64,000 nt of DNA from Clostridiales bacterium. GTDB taxonomy: Bacteria > Bacillota > Clostridia > Peptostreptococcales > Acidaminobacteraceae. The DNA is taken from contig JASUSA010000001.1 in NCBI GenBank assembly GCA_030446305.1, positions 1-64,000 on the forward strand, given 5' to 3'. Below are positions 8,998-18,477 of this stretch, piece by piece (the first letter of the stretch is position 1; each line of letters begins with the position of its first letter). Made by a program: the position numbers and the translations under genes. The notes beneath the pieces were generated by a model. It saw only the letters and a program-made list of their open reading frames with translations, searched no databases and was not told the DNA's origin.

Positions 8998-9381
8998 CTA
9001 CTTGATATCTCCATGTTTTTCAACGTGATCAATTTCTACGATGCGATTCTGGTCATCCAGAAAGACGACATTTGGTTCAAACGTCTTCGCTTCTTCGGCC
9101 GTCATCATCGCATAGGCAATAATGATAACCGTATCTCCCGGCTGAACGAGACGTGCAGCAGCGCCATTTAGACAGATGACACCACTGCCCGGTTCCCCTG
9201 CGATTGTATAAGTTTCAAGCCGTGCGCCGTTGTTGTTGTTGACGATTTGAACTTTCTCACCCGGCAGGATATGCGCCGCATCCAGCAAGCTGCTGTCAAT
9301 GGTGATACTGCCAACATAATTTAAATTCGCCTCTGTGACGGTTGCACGGTGCAATTTACTTTTAAACATGTTTAAAAACAT
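8998..9381 (-). CDS. panD: Aspartate 1-decarboxylase
   Basis: Pyruvoyl enzyme making beta-alanine from L-aspartate for pantothenate. The ORF track opens 49 codons too early. The ATG at 9381 has GGAGG six bases upstream and gives 127 residues, the normal size. With this start the self-cleavage site is Gly24-Ser25 in NYVGSITID, exactly the family position; RATVTEANL and the [11 protein letters not shown] loop are also present. It is the last pan gene, 155 bp after panC. Confidence 0.95.
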   Translation of the reverse strand: MFLNMFKSKLHRATVTEANLNYVGSITIDSSLLDAAHILPGEKVQIVNNNNGARLETYTIAGEPGSGVICLNGAAARLVQPGDTVIIIAYAMMTAEEAKTFEPNVVFLDDQNRIVEIDHVEKHGDIK

Positions 9382-9536
9382 GGTCGACCTCCAATATACT
9401 TCGTATCTGATTCCTGCATATACCTTATTAGTGTCAATCAAGGCAATTGCCTCAATCGTGAATAACGCGATTCTGTTATTTAAAAATAACAGGGGTGGCG
9501 AAGTCATTCGATAACGTCGCCGCATCACGCCGTTGT

Positions 9537-10391
9537 CTATTGTGACAAGGTGAATCGCATATTGTCAATAAGCCTCGTTTTGCCAATGCGCACTGCCATT
9601 GCAATTAGCACTTCACCCTGTATGACATCGAGATCTTCCAGCGACTGCGCATCTACGATCTGAATATATTCAACCGCTGCCGACGGTGATGTTGCAATGT
9701 GCTTTTTCATGCTTTCGATAACTTCGACCGCTTCTTTCACGCCAAGGTCGATCGCCTGTTTCGCAATTTTAAGCGACTGACTCAATACCAGCGCTTCCTT
9801 ACGCTGCGATTCACTTAAGTACGTGTTGCGGGAACTCATGGCCAAACCATCCGCTTCGCGCACAATTGCACATGGTACGATTTCAAGATCAAAATTTAAA
9901 TCTCGCACCATTTTCTGAATAACGGCAACCTGCTGTGCATCCTTTTGACCAAAGTACGCTCTCGTCGGCGCAACGATATGGAACAATTTAGTGACGACTG
10001 ATGTCACGCCTTTAAAATGTCCCTCTCTGGAAGCGCCACAGAGCGTTCTCGTAATGTTCCCTTCAGCATTGACATACGTACTGTAACCCGTTGGATACAT
10101 TTCTGACACAGATGGTGTAAAGACGATGTCGACACCAACGGATTCGCACTTCGCCAAATCGGCTGTAAGATCTCTCGGATAGGATTCAAGATCCTCATTT
10201 GGACCAAATTGTGTCGGATTGACGAAAATACTGACAACTACCAATTCATTTTCAATACGCGCCCGCTTCATCAGAGACAGGTGTCCATCGTGAAGGAAGC
10301 CCATCGTCGGGACCAGCCCTACTTCCTGTTCTTTCAACTTGGCATTTTTTACGGCGGCCCTTACGGCTTCAACGGTTTCTAAAACTCTCAT
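9537..10391 (-). CDS. panC: Pantothenate synthetase
   Basis: ATP-dependent condensation of pantoate and beta-alanine through a pantoyl-adenylate. At 284 residues it shows [13 protein letters not shown] (HxGH nucleotide motif), [13 protein letters not shown], and the MSSRNTYLS signature. It lies 20 bp downstream of panB with a GAGGTG ribosome binding site, in the same operon. Confidence 0.95.
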   Translation of the reverse strand: MRVLETVEAVRAAVKNAKLKEQEVGLVPTMGFLHDGHLSLMKRARIENELVVVSIFVNPTQFGPNEDLESYPRDLTADLAKCESVGVDIVFTPSVSEMYPTGYSTYVNAEGNITRTLCGASREGHFKGVTSVVTKLFHIVAPTRAYFGQKDAQQVAVIQKMVRDLNFDLEIVPCAIVREADGLAMSSRNTYLSESQRKEALVLSQSLKIAKQAIDLGVKEAVEVIESMKKHIATSPSAAVEYIQIVDAQSLEDLDVIQGEVLIAMAVRIGKTRLIDNMRFTLSQ

Positions 10392-10411
10392 GCTTCACCT
10401 CTTGGTCTTGC

Positions 10412-11242
10412 TTAATAAAGCTTTTCTAATACTTCTTCATTTATTTTAAACGTATGCTTTTCCTCTGGAAAAGCACCTGATTTGACTTCTTCACAGTACG
10501 CTTTTGTCGCATCTTGGATGATAACTTTCAAATTAGCGTACGTCTTGACAAATTTTGGACTCAGCGCATCATACATCCCGAGTACATCTTGAATCACCAG
10601 CACTTGGCCGTCACAGCCATTGCCTGCACCAATGCCGATGGTTGGAATACTGATCGCTTCTGAAATCATCTTGGCAAGTTTAGCCGGCACACATTCCAGT
10701 ACGATACCAAAGCAGCCTAACGATTCTAGCAGTTTTGCCTCCTCAATAAGCTTTCGCGCCTGCGATTCAGATTTGCCCTGTACTTTAAAACCACCCATCA
10801 TATTGACAGATTGCGGTGTCAGGCCCAAATGACCCAGTACTGGAATTTGAGCGGCAATAATCGCTTCAATTTTATCCTTTACAGCAAACCCGCCTTCGAG
10901 TTTAACGGCATGCGCACCGGCCTCTTGAATAAATCTTCCGGCATTTAAAACAGCCGCTTCCGGCGTCGTGTGATAGGAAAGAAAAGGCATATCGGCAATA
11001 ACCATTGCCTGTTTTGCCGCCCTCACCACTGCTTTAACATGGTGAAGCATATCTTCCATTGTGACAGACAGCGTATTTTCGTACCCGAGCATTGTCATCC
11101 CGAGGGAGTCGCCAATGAGCAAACTGTCGACACCTGCATCGTCCAAAAGTTTGGCCATACTGTAATCGTAAGCCGTCAACATGGTGATTTTTTCACCCTT
11201 TGCCTTCATTTCCAAAAATGTGCTGACACTCTTTGTTGCCAT
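10412..11242 (-). CDS. panB: 3-methyl-2-oxobutanoate hydroxymethyltransferase
   Basis: Makes ketopantoate from 2-oxoisovalerate and methylene-THF. At 276 residues it shows [20 protein letters not shown], the KLEGG motif, GHLGLTPQ and PTIGIGAG. Its AGGAGG is embedded in the last codons of the upstream reductase gene, whose stop is separated from the panB ATG by one base, so translation is coupled. Confidence 0.95.
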   Translation of the reverse strand: MATKSVSTFLEMKAKGEKITMLTAYDYSMAKLLDDAGVDSLLIGDSLGMTMLGYENTLSVTMEDMLHHVKAVVRAAKQAMVIADMPFLSYHTTPEAAVLNAGRFIQEAGAHAVKLEGGFAVKDKIEAIIAAQIPVLGHLGLTPQSVNMMGGFKVQGKSESQARKLIEEAKLLESLGCFGIVLECVPAKLAKMISEAISIPTIGIGAGNGCDGQVLVIQDVLGMYDALSPKFVKTYANLKVIIQDATKAYCEEVKSGAFPEEKHTFKINEEVLEKLY

Positions 11243-11243
11243 A

Positions 11244-12134
11244 TTAATCCTCCTTAAGTCGATTGAGCAACTGATCGCTTAACGTCCTCGACAACCCCTT
11301 TGCATCCGCCAGTGCAAGTGTCCGTCGACCCAGTGCTTTATACAGCACCGCGTCTTCACCCGACAATTTTGCGAGATGTTTATCTACGGTATGGACATCC
11401 CCTCTTGCGATAGGACCCGTTAGGGCATCTACCGTTCCCAAGCGATCAATGTTATCAATGGTACCTTGGATTAATGGAAATAATGCTTTCATTGCAAATC
11501 GCTGATCGCAGCCTATCTTTTCAAACTGACTGAGTGCGAAATCCAGTGTTGCGACGAGATAATTCGAGCTAATCACCGCGGCGGCATGGTAAAGTGCCTT
11601 ATCTTCCGCCAACATGACAAAATGTTCATAGGCAGCACGATTCATGAGGTCAATGACCTTTTGTGCTGATGGCGTTGAAGCAATTGGCTGACCATTTTCA
11701 TGTGTCAACCCGGTTCCCTCTACGCTAAACACTGTCTGTCCCACCAGTTTCAGCGCCTGTTCAACTGAAGCAAACGCCTGAAGCGGGTGAATAGCATAAC
11801 CCGATATACCTTTCTCTAAGAGTGGTGCAATCAACCCTGATTCGTGAACACCACTGGTATGAGCAATGATCTTGTCATCAAACCGCATTGGAAGTGTATG
11901 AAGCAAACTGACAACACCTTTAATGGCGTCATCATTAACGGTTAAAAACACAAAATCACACGCTTTGACGAGTGCTTCAGCTGACTCGAATGCTACACCA
12001 TCAACGGCTGCTGCCGCCGCTACAGCATGATCAAATGTCTTGCTGTAATAGCCCATAACATTGAAATGCTTTCGGTGTAAATCCTGTCCAAGCGAGCATC
12101 CCACTCTGCCGGCGCCAATAAATCCAATTTTCAT
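11244..12134 (-). CDS. Rossmann-like/DUF2520 oxidoreductase, probable alternative ketopantoate reductase (PanG-like)
   Basis: An N-terminal NAD(P)-binding Rossmann fold ([14 protein letters not shown]) is followed by a C-terminal helical DUF2520 domain ([18 protein letters not shown], near residue 185). The window has panB, panC and panD but no classical panE. From memory, a non-homologous ketopantoate reductase called PanG was described in Francisella and occurs in Clostridia; this gene's fold and operon place make it the best candidate for that step, but I cannot verify the match. The ATG at 12134 is chosen over 12146 because GGAG sits six bases before it, giving 296 residues. It is the first gene of the pan operon. 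Confidence 0.75.
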   Translation of the reverse strand: MKIGFIGAGRVGCSLGQDLHRKHFNVMGYYSKTFDHAVAAAAAVDGVAFESAEALVKACDFVFLTVNDDAIKGVVSLLHTLPMRFDDKIIAHTSGVHESGLIAPLLEKGISGYAIHPLQAFASVEQALKLVGQTVFSVEGTGLTHENGQPIASTPSAQKVIDLMNRAAYEHFVMLAEDKALYHAAAVISSNYLVATLDFALSQFEKIGCDQRFAMKALFPLIQGTIDNIDRLGTVDALTGPIARGDVHTVDKHLAKLSGEDAVLYKALGRRTLALADAKGLSRTLSDQLLNRLKED

Positions 12135-12182
12135 GTTCTTCTCCATTCGAAAAATTTATTGATTGTATAAATCTTTACTTTT

Positions 12183-12299
12183 AAGGAAATAACATCATTA
12201 CCTTTCGTAGATCCTTCACGGCAACAGGTTGCATTTTCGTACGATGAAAATAGTGCCAATTGTCATGAAAGGGTTAAAATTTAAATGATGTAATTTTCT
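12183..12299. repeat. Dispersed 117 bp element, copy A
   Basis: The ends are inverted repeats (AAGGAAATAACATCATT and AAATGATGTAATTTTCT). The inner arms CCTTTC and GAAAGG also pair, so the whole unit can fold as a long imperfect hairpin. It lies between the pan leader terminator and the first pan gene. It has the same length and orientation as copy B. Confidence 0.75.
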
Positions 12300-12301
12300 C
12301 A

Positions 12302-12334
12302 TTTAAAAAGCTCTTTTTGCACAAGACAAAAAGA
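12302..12334 (-). terminator. Rho-independent terminator in the pan leader
   Basis: AGCTCTTTTTG-tcttgtg-CAAAAAGAGCT followed by TTTTTAAA on the minus strand: an 11-bp stem. It lies downstream of the pan-motif hairpin and upstream of the operon, so it could be a regulated attenuator; it could also simply end the upstream NodB-SLH transcript. Confidence 0.8.
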
Positions 12335-12431
12335 GCTATGGTATCATAACCTTGCTATTCCTGTCTCGGGCATATGCTCAGAGCAGTATTTGTTTTTTTC
12401 ATACATTTTTCGTGCGATCTAAATCCAAATT

Positions 12432-12457
12432 GCGTATAGTCCATTAGGTACTATCGC
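12432..12457 (-). ncRNA. pan-motif RNA hairpin (candidate cis-regulatory leader of the pan operon)
   Basis: In the RNA, GCG-ATAGT-(A)-CC-TAAT-GG-ACTAT-(A)-CGC forms a ten-pair hairpin with two bulged adenosines, one on each strand. As I recall, the orphan pan RNA motif is exactly a stem-loop with two conserved bulged adenosines located in front of panB/C/D genes, often in tandem pairs. A second, weaker hairpin follows (CTGCTCTGAGCATATG...AGACAG, about 12361-12388). The position upstream of the pan operon and its terminator supports the call. Confidence 0.65.
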
Positions 12458-12461
12458 ATTT

Positions 12462-12467
12462 ATTATA
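12462..12467 (-). promoter_or_regulatory. Possible -10 box for the pan leader RNA
   Basis: A perfect TATAAT lies four bases before the pan hairpin on the minus strand. No good -35 box is visible 17 bases upstream, and the spacing to the hairpin is tight. A TAATAT farther upstream (about 12487-12492) is an alternative. Confidence 0.3.
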
Positions 12468-12510
12468 ACATACTATCCTAAACAAAATATTACGTTTTTT
12501 TAACATTCAT

Positions 12511-13878
12511 TTAACCGAACAACACTGGTGCAAGTATTTCAACTGCCTCTGCCCGCGTATAGGTTTCGCTTGCAGGTTCTTTCACATAAGCCTGATTGCT
12601 TCCAACTGCTTTGGCAACGCCGCCTATAAAATCAACCATAAACTCCATTGACACTTCTGCCTCTGCATTGACGGTTCCTATGCGATTTAAATACCCCATT
12701 GACCGTGCATATGTCAGATGCTTTGCATATGATGCTCTGTATTTTCGAAGATTCAGCCTTTTATCACGCGGTTCGGAAAGCAGTTCTTCCCGCAGCATTT
12801 TGTAGTAATCTCTTGGCGTTACCATGGTGACGAGCTCGCCGATTGTAATCTTTCGATTAGGCTGGAACGTGTTGTTGCGATAACCTACGATGAAGCCCGC
12901 ATTGTCCATGCGCCGTGCCGCTTCAAATCCCGGCATGCCCTCGCCGAAATCTTCAAACGGCGACAGTTTCAACAGTTCTGACACCGTGATGACTTCATAA
13001 TCATAAGATTCCAAAAGCGCAAGCTGTTTCGACAGCGCATCTGCAATCGGCGTCTGAATCGACATATTACAGCCGTCTTTCTGAAAGATAATCTGCCCAT
13101 TCAATGCATTGGGATCACGCTCAAGCAATGCGCGCATTGGTGCAATCATCGCCTCGACATCTTTTTCGTAATTACCGCTCGATGCCTTCCACCCGCCGCC
13201 GTCATAACTTGCCGCCATGTAGTGATAGCCCATGATCGCATAGGCATCATAAGCATCATAACCGTCTTTGATTCGGTCAATATAATGCGGCGGTCTCGCA
13301 AATCGCATGCCTTCGCCGGTGAGTTCTGTGACCGCATCCTCTAAAGCAGATAAGTCTTCAACGACTTCAATGAGATTATGAAATGTTTCGCGCCTGCCGT
13401 AAACCATTCTATTCTTACCAAACAAAACATGTCGATAGCCGTGATTGGCCAGTTGATTCCCAGATTCAAACAGCATTTTTACGAGTTCAGGCTGATTGAC
13501 CGCACCTGCCGACGCGTCTTTTTCAAAATCCGGATAGTGATCGTGTTTTATGCCGCCCCAGCTTGCCGTGTGCAGTTTGCCGCGCTGATCCGGATAGTTG
13601 TCAGCCGTCGTGCCAATGATGTCGAAGGTGCCTTTTGCGCCGTAAGCACGAAGGATCTCATTTAATGTAATGGTCAATCCTTTTCCCAGTGCTGCCGTAT
13701 CCGGCGACGGTGGCAATGCGCTGGGACCATCATCAAATGTCATGGCGCAGACGCGTTTTGAAGCCAGTGGATAGACGCGTTCGATACGTCTTACAGGGGA
13801 AAGAAACTTCCCGGCACGTTCTTTTTTTACCTGCTTAAACCTTTGGTTTATTTTTCTTAAACTCTCATATCCAATCAT
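12511..13878 (-). CDS. NodB-type polysaccharide deacetylase with C-terminal S-layer-homology-like region
   Basis: A 455-residue protein. The NodB domain shows the metal/catalytic aspartates in AMTFDDGPS (near residue 46), the histidine motif LANHGYRHVLFG (near 155) and FARPPHY (near 205). The C-terminal part (about 325-455) looks like SLH repeats (NAGFIVGYRNNTFQPNRKITIGELV, then YTRAEAVEILAP). There is no visible signal peptide: the N-terminus is basic and hydrophilic, which is odd for a cell-surface enzyme; an upstream start was not found. It shares strand and neighbourhood with a PHP protein and an ATP-grasp enzyme. Deacetylation of a cell-surface glycan is inferred from the domain. Confidence 0.8.
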   Translation of the reverse strand: MIGYESLRKINQRFKQVKKERAGKFLSPVRRIERVYPLASKRVCAMTFDDGPSALPPSPDTAALGKGLTITLNEILRAYGAKGTFDIIGTTADNYPDQRGKLHTASWGGIKHDHYPDFEKDASAGAVNQPELVKMLFESGNQLANHGYRHVLFGKNRMVYGRRETFHNLIEVVEDLSALEDAVTELTGEGMRFARPPHYIDRIKDGYDAYDAYAIMGYHYMAASYDGGGWKASSGNYEKDVEAMIAPMRALLERDPNALNGQIIFQKDGCNMSIQTPIADALSKQLALLESYDYEVITVSELLKLSPFEDFGEGMPGFEAARRMDNAGFIVGYRNNTFQPNRKITIGELVTMVTPRDYYKMLREELLSEPRDKRLNLRKYRASYAKHLTYARSMGYLNRIGTVNAEAEVSMEFMVDFIGGVAKAVGSNQAYVKEPASETYTRAEAVEILAPVLFG

Positions 13879-14049
13879 CGCGTTCCCTCACTCATCTCAT
13901 CCTAATCGTATAACCTTCCATTACACCATGTATTCGGCTTTTATCAAACTTATATCAAGCTTTTATCAAGTATTTCATATCGTCAAAGGCTTTCGTCTGC
14001 ATATGCCAAAGTGCTATGTCCCCTTTGATCATGCATTCAGTCATTACGT

Positions 14050-14865
14050 CTATTCTGAATCCTTCCCCCGATATGTCATAATCAGCCCTTCAAGTGCTCT
14101 TCCAGATGGATTCAGCGCTAAAAAAAGACTGTATAAAAGTTTGGCAGTATTTTTTAGCAGTGCACCGGGTTTCTTTTGACAAATCGCCTTGTACATCTGA
14201 CTGATACACTCATACATGGGATGTGTCGGATAACCGTATGCACGTGTTTGATAAGCTGCAAACTGTTTCAGTGAAAATGCTTCCGGCAGGCAGTCAATTT
14301 CTAAATAGGCATTGCCGACTTCCATGGGCAAATGGGCGTCACTGCCTGCGACAATGGGCTTCCCATATTTCTTAGCCGCTTGTACCGCCAGTGCATTTGC
14401 TTGAAAATGATTTCGCAAATAGGCTGAACGCGCATTGTAAACTTCAATGGCATCCACCTTTTGGAGCAGTTCATCTGAAGGCGGTTTTCCCTTTATGCGA
14501 TATGGATGAGCCAAGATAATAAAGGCATCCTGCAGGCGAGCAGCTTCAATTACCGATGCACACTGGTAACGCCTTTCTTCGCACATTAAAATCGCCTCAA
14601 GAGGCGTTCGCAATCCCAGTACGATCAAATGCCCATACTCTGTCGAATATTCTGCGCCCCTTATAATCAGCGGTCGCCTTTTTGGATCAACATCCTTATA
14701 ATGCGTTTCAATAACGCTATTGAGCGTTTCGATCTCTGACATGTTGTTATGGTCGACAATGACAACGCCATTTAATTTGCGAATGTCCATACGCTCCAAT
14801 ATCGTTTTAAACTGCATATAGGAATCTAATGAAATTGCTGAATGAACATGAAAATCTATCTTCAT
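14050..14865 (-). CDS. PHP domain metal-dependent phosphoesterase
   Basis: A 271-residue PHP protein with FHVHSAISLDS at the N-terminus, VIVDHNN near residue 37, RGAEYSTEYGH near 72, ILAHPYR near 116 and GSDAHLP near 174, so the metal ligands look complete. The last 60 residues form an uncharacterised extension. It starts 39 bp after the ATP-grasp gene on the same strand, which suggests a shared transcript and perhaps a phosphorylated product or substrate of that enzyme. The exact substrate is unknown. Confidence 0.8.
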   Translation of the reverse strand: MKIDFHVHSAISLDSYMQFKTILERMDIRKLNGVVIVDHNNMSEIETLNSVIETHYKDVDPKRRPLIIRGAEYSTEYGHLIVLGLRTPLEAILMCEERRYQCASVIEAARLQDAFIILAHPYRIKGKPPSDELLQKVDAIEVYNARSAYLRNHFQANALAVQAAKKYGKPIVAGSDAHLPMEVGNAYLEIDCLPEAFSLKQFAAYQTRAYGYPTHPMYECISQMYKAICQKKPGALLKNTAKLLYSLFLALNPSGRALEGLIMTYRGKDSE

Positions 14866-14904
14866 ATTTTTACTCCATGATAAAACGAGGTAGTGCCATC
14901 CATC

Positions 14905-16095
14905 TTAACGTCGATGTAAAAATGCATTCATCATGTATTTAATGCCCGGATGGGGATCATTCAAACTCAACAGGCCATCTTTGGTTGACGGGTTAATCAA
15001 ATGGCCGAAATAGCTCAAAATACCCATTGGATGTTTGCGAATATTGCCAACCGTTGACAAGAAGTCCTGTAAAACAAACTGCATGCGAACACCCAGCCGA
15101 TAGCGACCGCCAAATGATACTTGTCCCTGATACGCTGTAGACAGTCGCTGAACAGATTTATAGTAGGCAAACGGCATATCACAGCCAGCTTGCAAGGATA
15201 ACATCATGCTGCCCCAAAACCTCGGGTTGATTTCCATTAAATAGACGTCGCCGTCAATTTCTCCCTTGAATTCCACCATGGCAAATCCTCGCCAATTCAA
15301 TGCTCTCAGCAAATCCACGGCATAACGCACCATGCGATCATCCCATATGCTCTCGCACAGGGTGCTTGGGCCGCCGCTGACAGGATACTCCCTCAATCGC
15401 TTATGGCAAAAAATCGCCGTTGGTTCATGCGAGCCATCAAAGACGCAAGAGACGCCAAAACCACTACCGGTTACATAGCGCTGCACCAATGGCGATGCCT
15501 GAATGGCATGCATATTTGAATAGGCAGCAATAAAATCTTTGGCATTGTCAACAATGCGATAGCGCTGCTCAGGCTTGAGTGTCAGGCGTTCAGCAAATCG
15601 ATATTTTATGACCACCGGATATGTCAGTCGATCAGCCAATGATTGAATGGTTTCTTCCTCTTTCAGCCACGTCGTTTCTGGGAACGGCACATTGACATCC
15701 TTGGCAACTTCCGACAGCAAAAAAGTATTGTTCGCCCGTTCCAAATTTTCATGGCAGACCAAATGATATTCAAAGTACGGTTTGATTAATTCACTGTACT
15801 GCACAATGCATTCATGTGTCTGACTTCTTGGCACAATCAATACGGGACACTCACCTGTTCGTTCCAGAATACGATTGCCAATTGACGCCAGCTGATTGAT
15901 AAATGCCTGCTTAGATTGTTCCGGCCCCGTAATGACTTCTTGATAAGTGACATATTTCGAAAAAAAACCGAGTCTTTCATAGGGCTTTGTCGTTTCAAAA
16001 GCAACTGCTGTTATAGGAATGCCCTTTCTCCCCAATGACCAGATTGCCGTCATGGTCATTCTATATTGTATATCGGTAATGACGACTTCTCTCAT
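14905..16095 (-). CDS. ATP-grasp family ligase, unknown substrate
   Basis: A 396-residue ATP-grasp protein. An N-terminal pre-ATP-grasp Rossmann region carries VITDIQYRMTMTAIWSLGRKGI. The core includes YPVVIKYRFAERL (ATP-binding lysine), GFAMVEFKG and VYLMEINPRFWGS (Mg-binding glutamate and asparagine). It resembles carboxylate-amine ligases that act on sugars or amino acids near surface-polysaccharide genes. With the NodB-SLH and PHP genes it forms a three-gene unit that may decorate a surface polymer; this is inference. Confidence 0.78.
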   Translation of the reverse strand: MREVVITDIQYRMTMTAIWSLGRKGIPITAVAFETTKPYERLGFFSKYVTYQEVITGPEQSKQAFINQLASIGNRILERTGECPVLIVPRSQTHECIVQYSELIKPYFEYHLVCHENLERANNTFLLSEVAKDVNVPFPETTWLKEEETIQSLADRLTYPVVIKYRFAERLTLKPEQRYRIVDNAKDFIAAYSNMHAIQASPLVQRYVTGSGFGVSCVFDGSHEPTAIFCHKRLREYPVSGGPSTLCESIWDDRMVRYAVDLLRALNWRGFAMVEFKGEIDGDVYLMEINPRFWGSMMLSLQAGCDMPFAYYKSVQRLSTAYQGQVSFGGRYRLGVRMQFVLQDFLSTVGNIRKHPMGILSYFGHLINPSTKDGLLSLNDPHPGIKYMMNAFLHRR

Positions 16096-16255
16096 ACCGC
16101 CTCCTGCAAAATAGCTTGAGTCGAATCTTTGCTGATCTCAGGCGTACAGTTAACCCTCTTCAGCAATAAAAGCTCAATAAGTAAGGAAATTGTATCAAAT
16201 CGCCAATATCGTGTCAATCAGCCACCGCACGAACGTCAGCACTGCCGCCCATGTA

Positions 16256-16302
16256 AAATTAAAAGCGGCTTAGACTATCGTCCAAACCGCTTACATTCAT
16301 TA
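16256..16302 (-). terminator. Terminator of the zinc-ribbon gene
   Basis: On the minus strand AAGCGG...GAC-gat-AGTC...CCGCTT is followed by TTTTAATTTT, just past the stop codon of the 52-residue ORF. Confidence 0.6.
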
Positions 16303-16323
16303 TGGCTTATTGCGTTACAAAGT

Positions 16324-16482
16324 TTAGTGTTCCTTTGTCTTGGTTTCATACATGAGTGAATATTCTAAATCAACTTCACTCTCGCATCCTTTACATAATC
16401 CAAACTTGTTAACTTTTTTCTCATCGCCACAACGCTTACAAAATTCTACTTTGAATTGGTTGCCTTTAACAATATTTCTCAT
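16324..16482 (-). CDS. 52-residue zinc-ribbon protein (missed by the ORF track)
   Basis: A short ORF of 52 residues with two CxxC knuckles, FCKRCGDEKK and LCKGCESE, 12 residues apart, the pattern of a small treble-clef or rubredoxin-like zinc ribbon. The ATG has GAGGTGAT directly upstream. The gene is framed by its own terminator and an AT-rich promoter region, so it is probably real. The C-terminus is acidic then basic (KTKEH). I do not recognise the family; a nucleic-acid or protein-binding adaptor is plausible. Confidence 0.7.
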   Translation of the reverse strand: MRNIVKGNQFKVEFCKRCGDEKKVNKFGLCKGCESEVDLEYSLMYETKTKEH

Positions 16483-16650
16483 ATAATCACCTCACATAGT
16501 TGTTCTCAAGTATTTTTGTATACAATTATTCTCTATGTGAATATTATAGCGAAAGGCATTGCATAATTCAAGTCCTTTTTAGCAGTTTTTTTGTTTTTTT
16601 TAAAAAAATATGAAATTTACGAACATTCAACTTGCATCTCAAGTTGCATG

Positions 16651-18321
16651 TTACTCGTTTAACCATTTAGAAAGGAACACATCCATTGAATCTGAACTGT
16701 AACCTCTTCGCCATGCAGCAATTCCAGGCAATTCATATGTTTCAACCAAGTTGAGTCTCGATTGCATTGATGTTTCGTCTTCAATCCATACACGATACTT
16801 TTTGTCATTTTCGTAATATTCAGCGTAATATTGTTCGGAAGCTGAATCCCATTGAATTTCCAACGATTTATCGTCTTTAAGCTGTGTCAGTCCATTCATG
16901 GTTATCGCTTTGGAACCCGTTTTCACGTACGTTCCTCTACTGTTCTTCGTTTCCTCCCATACACGCATATATTGTGGTACACCCAAGAGTATTTTTGACG
17001 CCGGAATTTCATTTAGCGTCATTTGAATGCTCTCCTCTGTCCAAGGCAATGAGGCAACGGGACCGCTTAGCGGGCTAGATCCCCAGAATTCATCATATGC
17101 CATCAGACATACATAATCTACAGATTGCCCTAAGCGAGTTCTGTCATAAACTTTGGACCACTGATCGCTGCCGCCAGGTCTCGTCACATCAATGCTCACT
17201 GTTAAATCAGCGGCCTGCAGCATCTCTGATGCATTTGCAATAAAGTCGGCAAATGCAGTCTGATCTTCTAGGTACATATTTTCGAAATCAAAATTGATGC
17301 CATCGAGTTCGTAAAAGGCACTGTAAAAAAGCAGCTGTGCAATGGCATAGCGTTGATCAATCTCGTTGGTCAGCAAATCATGCGTCCAGTCTGGGTCGAA
17401 ATTGTTCTTAACCAGCCCCCATACTTTCACACCATTTTCATGAGCCGATCTCACATAAGAAAGTTCTGCGCTGTTGATGAGTATGCCGTTGACATTTAGA
17501 TTAAACCAAGTTGGTGAAACAACGTTAATACCAGCTTCGAAAGGTGTTTTAAGCTTCGAAAAATTTTGGCTGAACTGTTCAATTGCTTCCCACGTCAAGC
17601 TGATCGGTTCATTGGATGAGGGTTTCACAGGATCATATGTCACTTGCGGTTCAAAGGCCACGGGTGTGGTCTGAACTTTCTCCTTAAGGTAAATCAAATG
17701 CCCTGTTGCATCCAGTGCTGATACATAGTCATTTGCACTGCTAAGCATATACACCGTTTCACTGACGCCTGCTTCACCATACCTTGCGAAACCATTCGGC
17801 AGCGCTTTATATTTTGTGACGCCCTGCTGGAGCATTCCTACGCCAACATTGGTCGTTTCATTATAAAGCAACAGGGCACCAGTCTCTTCAAAATACACAT
17901 AGCGGTATGCATAAAGCCGGCACAATGTCTCCAAAGAGAGATACGCTCGGTCTTCATTGTAAACAAGCGGCACGTTAATCGCGCTCATATTGTCTTCGAG
18001 ATATGCTCTAACCACTTCATTGTCTATATTAAACGCAATCTCAGACAAATCTACGTAAATACGCTGACCACTGTTTGACAGCGTTACCGTATCATCAATA
18101 TACTGCGTCAATAAATCTAGTGCGATATAATGCTGACCTTCATAATCCGTCAAGTACTCTGATCCAATTAACTGGTCATTTAAATAGACAGCATTGAGAT
18201 CTGCCTCATCATCAATAAGAGATGTCAGCAGCGATTGATAGCTTTGATTTAAAAAAAAGAGCTTTACACTGAGCCCAATAACACAAATGAGCAATATGGC
18301 AATGGCCAATTTGGATTTCAT
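16651..18321 (-). CDS. Exported glycoside hydrolase family 18 protein with copper-amine-oxidase-like N-domain
   Basis: A 556-residue protein. An N-terminal membrane anchor or signal segment (about 4-25) is followed by a region similar to the stalk domains called Cu_amine_oxidN (about 43-155). The GH18 barrel (about 260-555) has the catalytic DGINFDFE with the acid/base glutamate at residue 347, plus MAYDE and the terminal GIAAWRRGY strand. Close types are YdhD/SleL-like N-acetylglucosaminidases that act on peptidoglycan or the spore cortex. Function outside the membrane, on the wall, is inferred. A TATAAT at 18359-18364 may be its promoter, though the -35 box is poor. Confidence 0.87.
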   Translation of the reverse strand: MKSKLAIAILLICVIGLSVKLFFLNQSYQSLLTSLIDDEADLNAVYLNDQLIGSEYLTDYEGQHYIALDLLTQYIDDTVTLSNSGQRIYVDLSEIAFNIDNEVVRAYLEDNMSAINVPLVYNEDRAYLSLETLCRLYAYRYVYFEETGALLLYNETTNVGVGMLQQGVTKYKALPNGFARYGEAGVSETVYMLSSANDYVSALDATGHLIYLKEKVQTTPVAFEPQVTYDPVKPSSNEPISLTWEAIEQFSQNFSKLKTPFEAGINVVSPTWFNLNVNGILINSAELSYVRSAHENGVKVWGLVKNNFDPDWTHDLLTNEIDQRYAIAQLLFYSAFYELDGINFDFENMYLEDQTAFADFIANASEMLQAADLTVSIDVTRPGGSDQWSKVYDRTRLGQSVDYVCLMAYDEFWGSSPLSGPVASLPWTEESIQMTLNEIPASKILLGVPQYMRVWEETKNSRGTYVKTGSKAITMNGLTQLKDDKSLEIQWDSASEQYYAEYYENDKKYRVWIEDETSMQSRLNLVETYELPGIAAWRRGYSSDSMDVFLSKWLNE

Positions 18322-18477
18322 GATGCCTCCTCGCTAATGTCTTATGTTTGCTATCCTTATTATATCACGACATTAGAGGGATACGCTTTACAGTGCCGTT
18401 ACAAGTATTGACGCATCGAAATAGATAATCGCAATTGCTGCTTGATTTTGAATGCGTGTCATATAAAGCACGGATGG

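Noticed and set aside
9382-9528. 49-residue N-terminal extension of PanD in the ORF track
   Set aside because: It has no match to the family, and the internal ATG has a strong ribosome binding site and puts the Gly-Ser cleavage site at residues 24-25.
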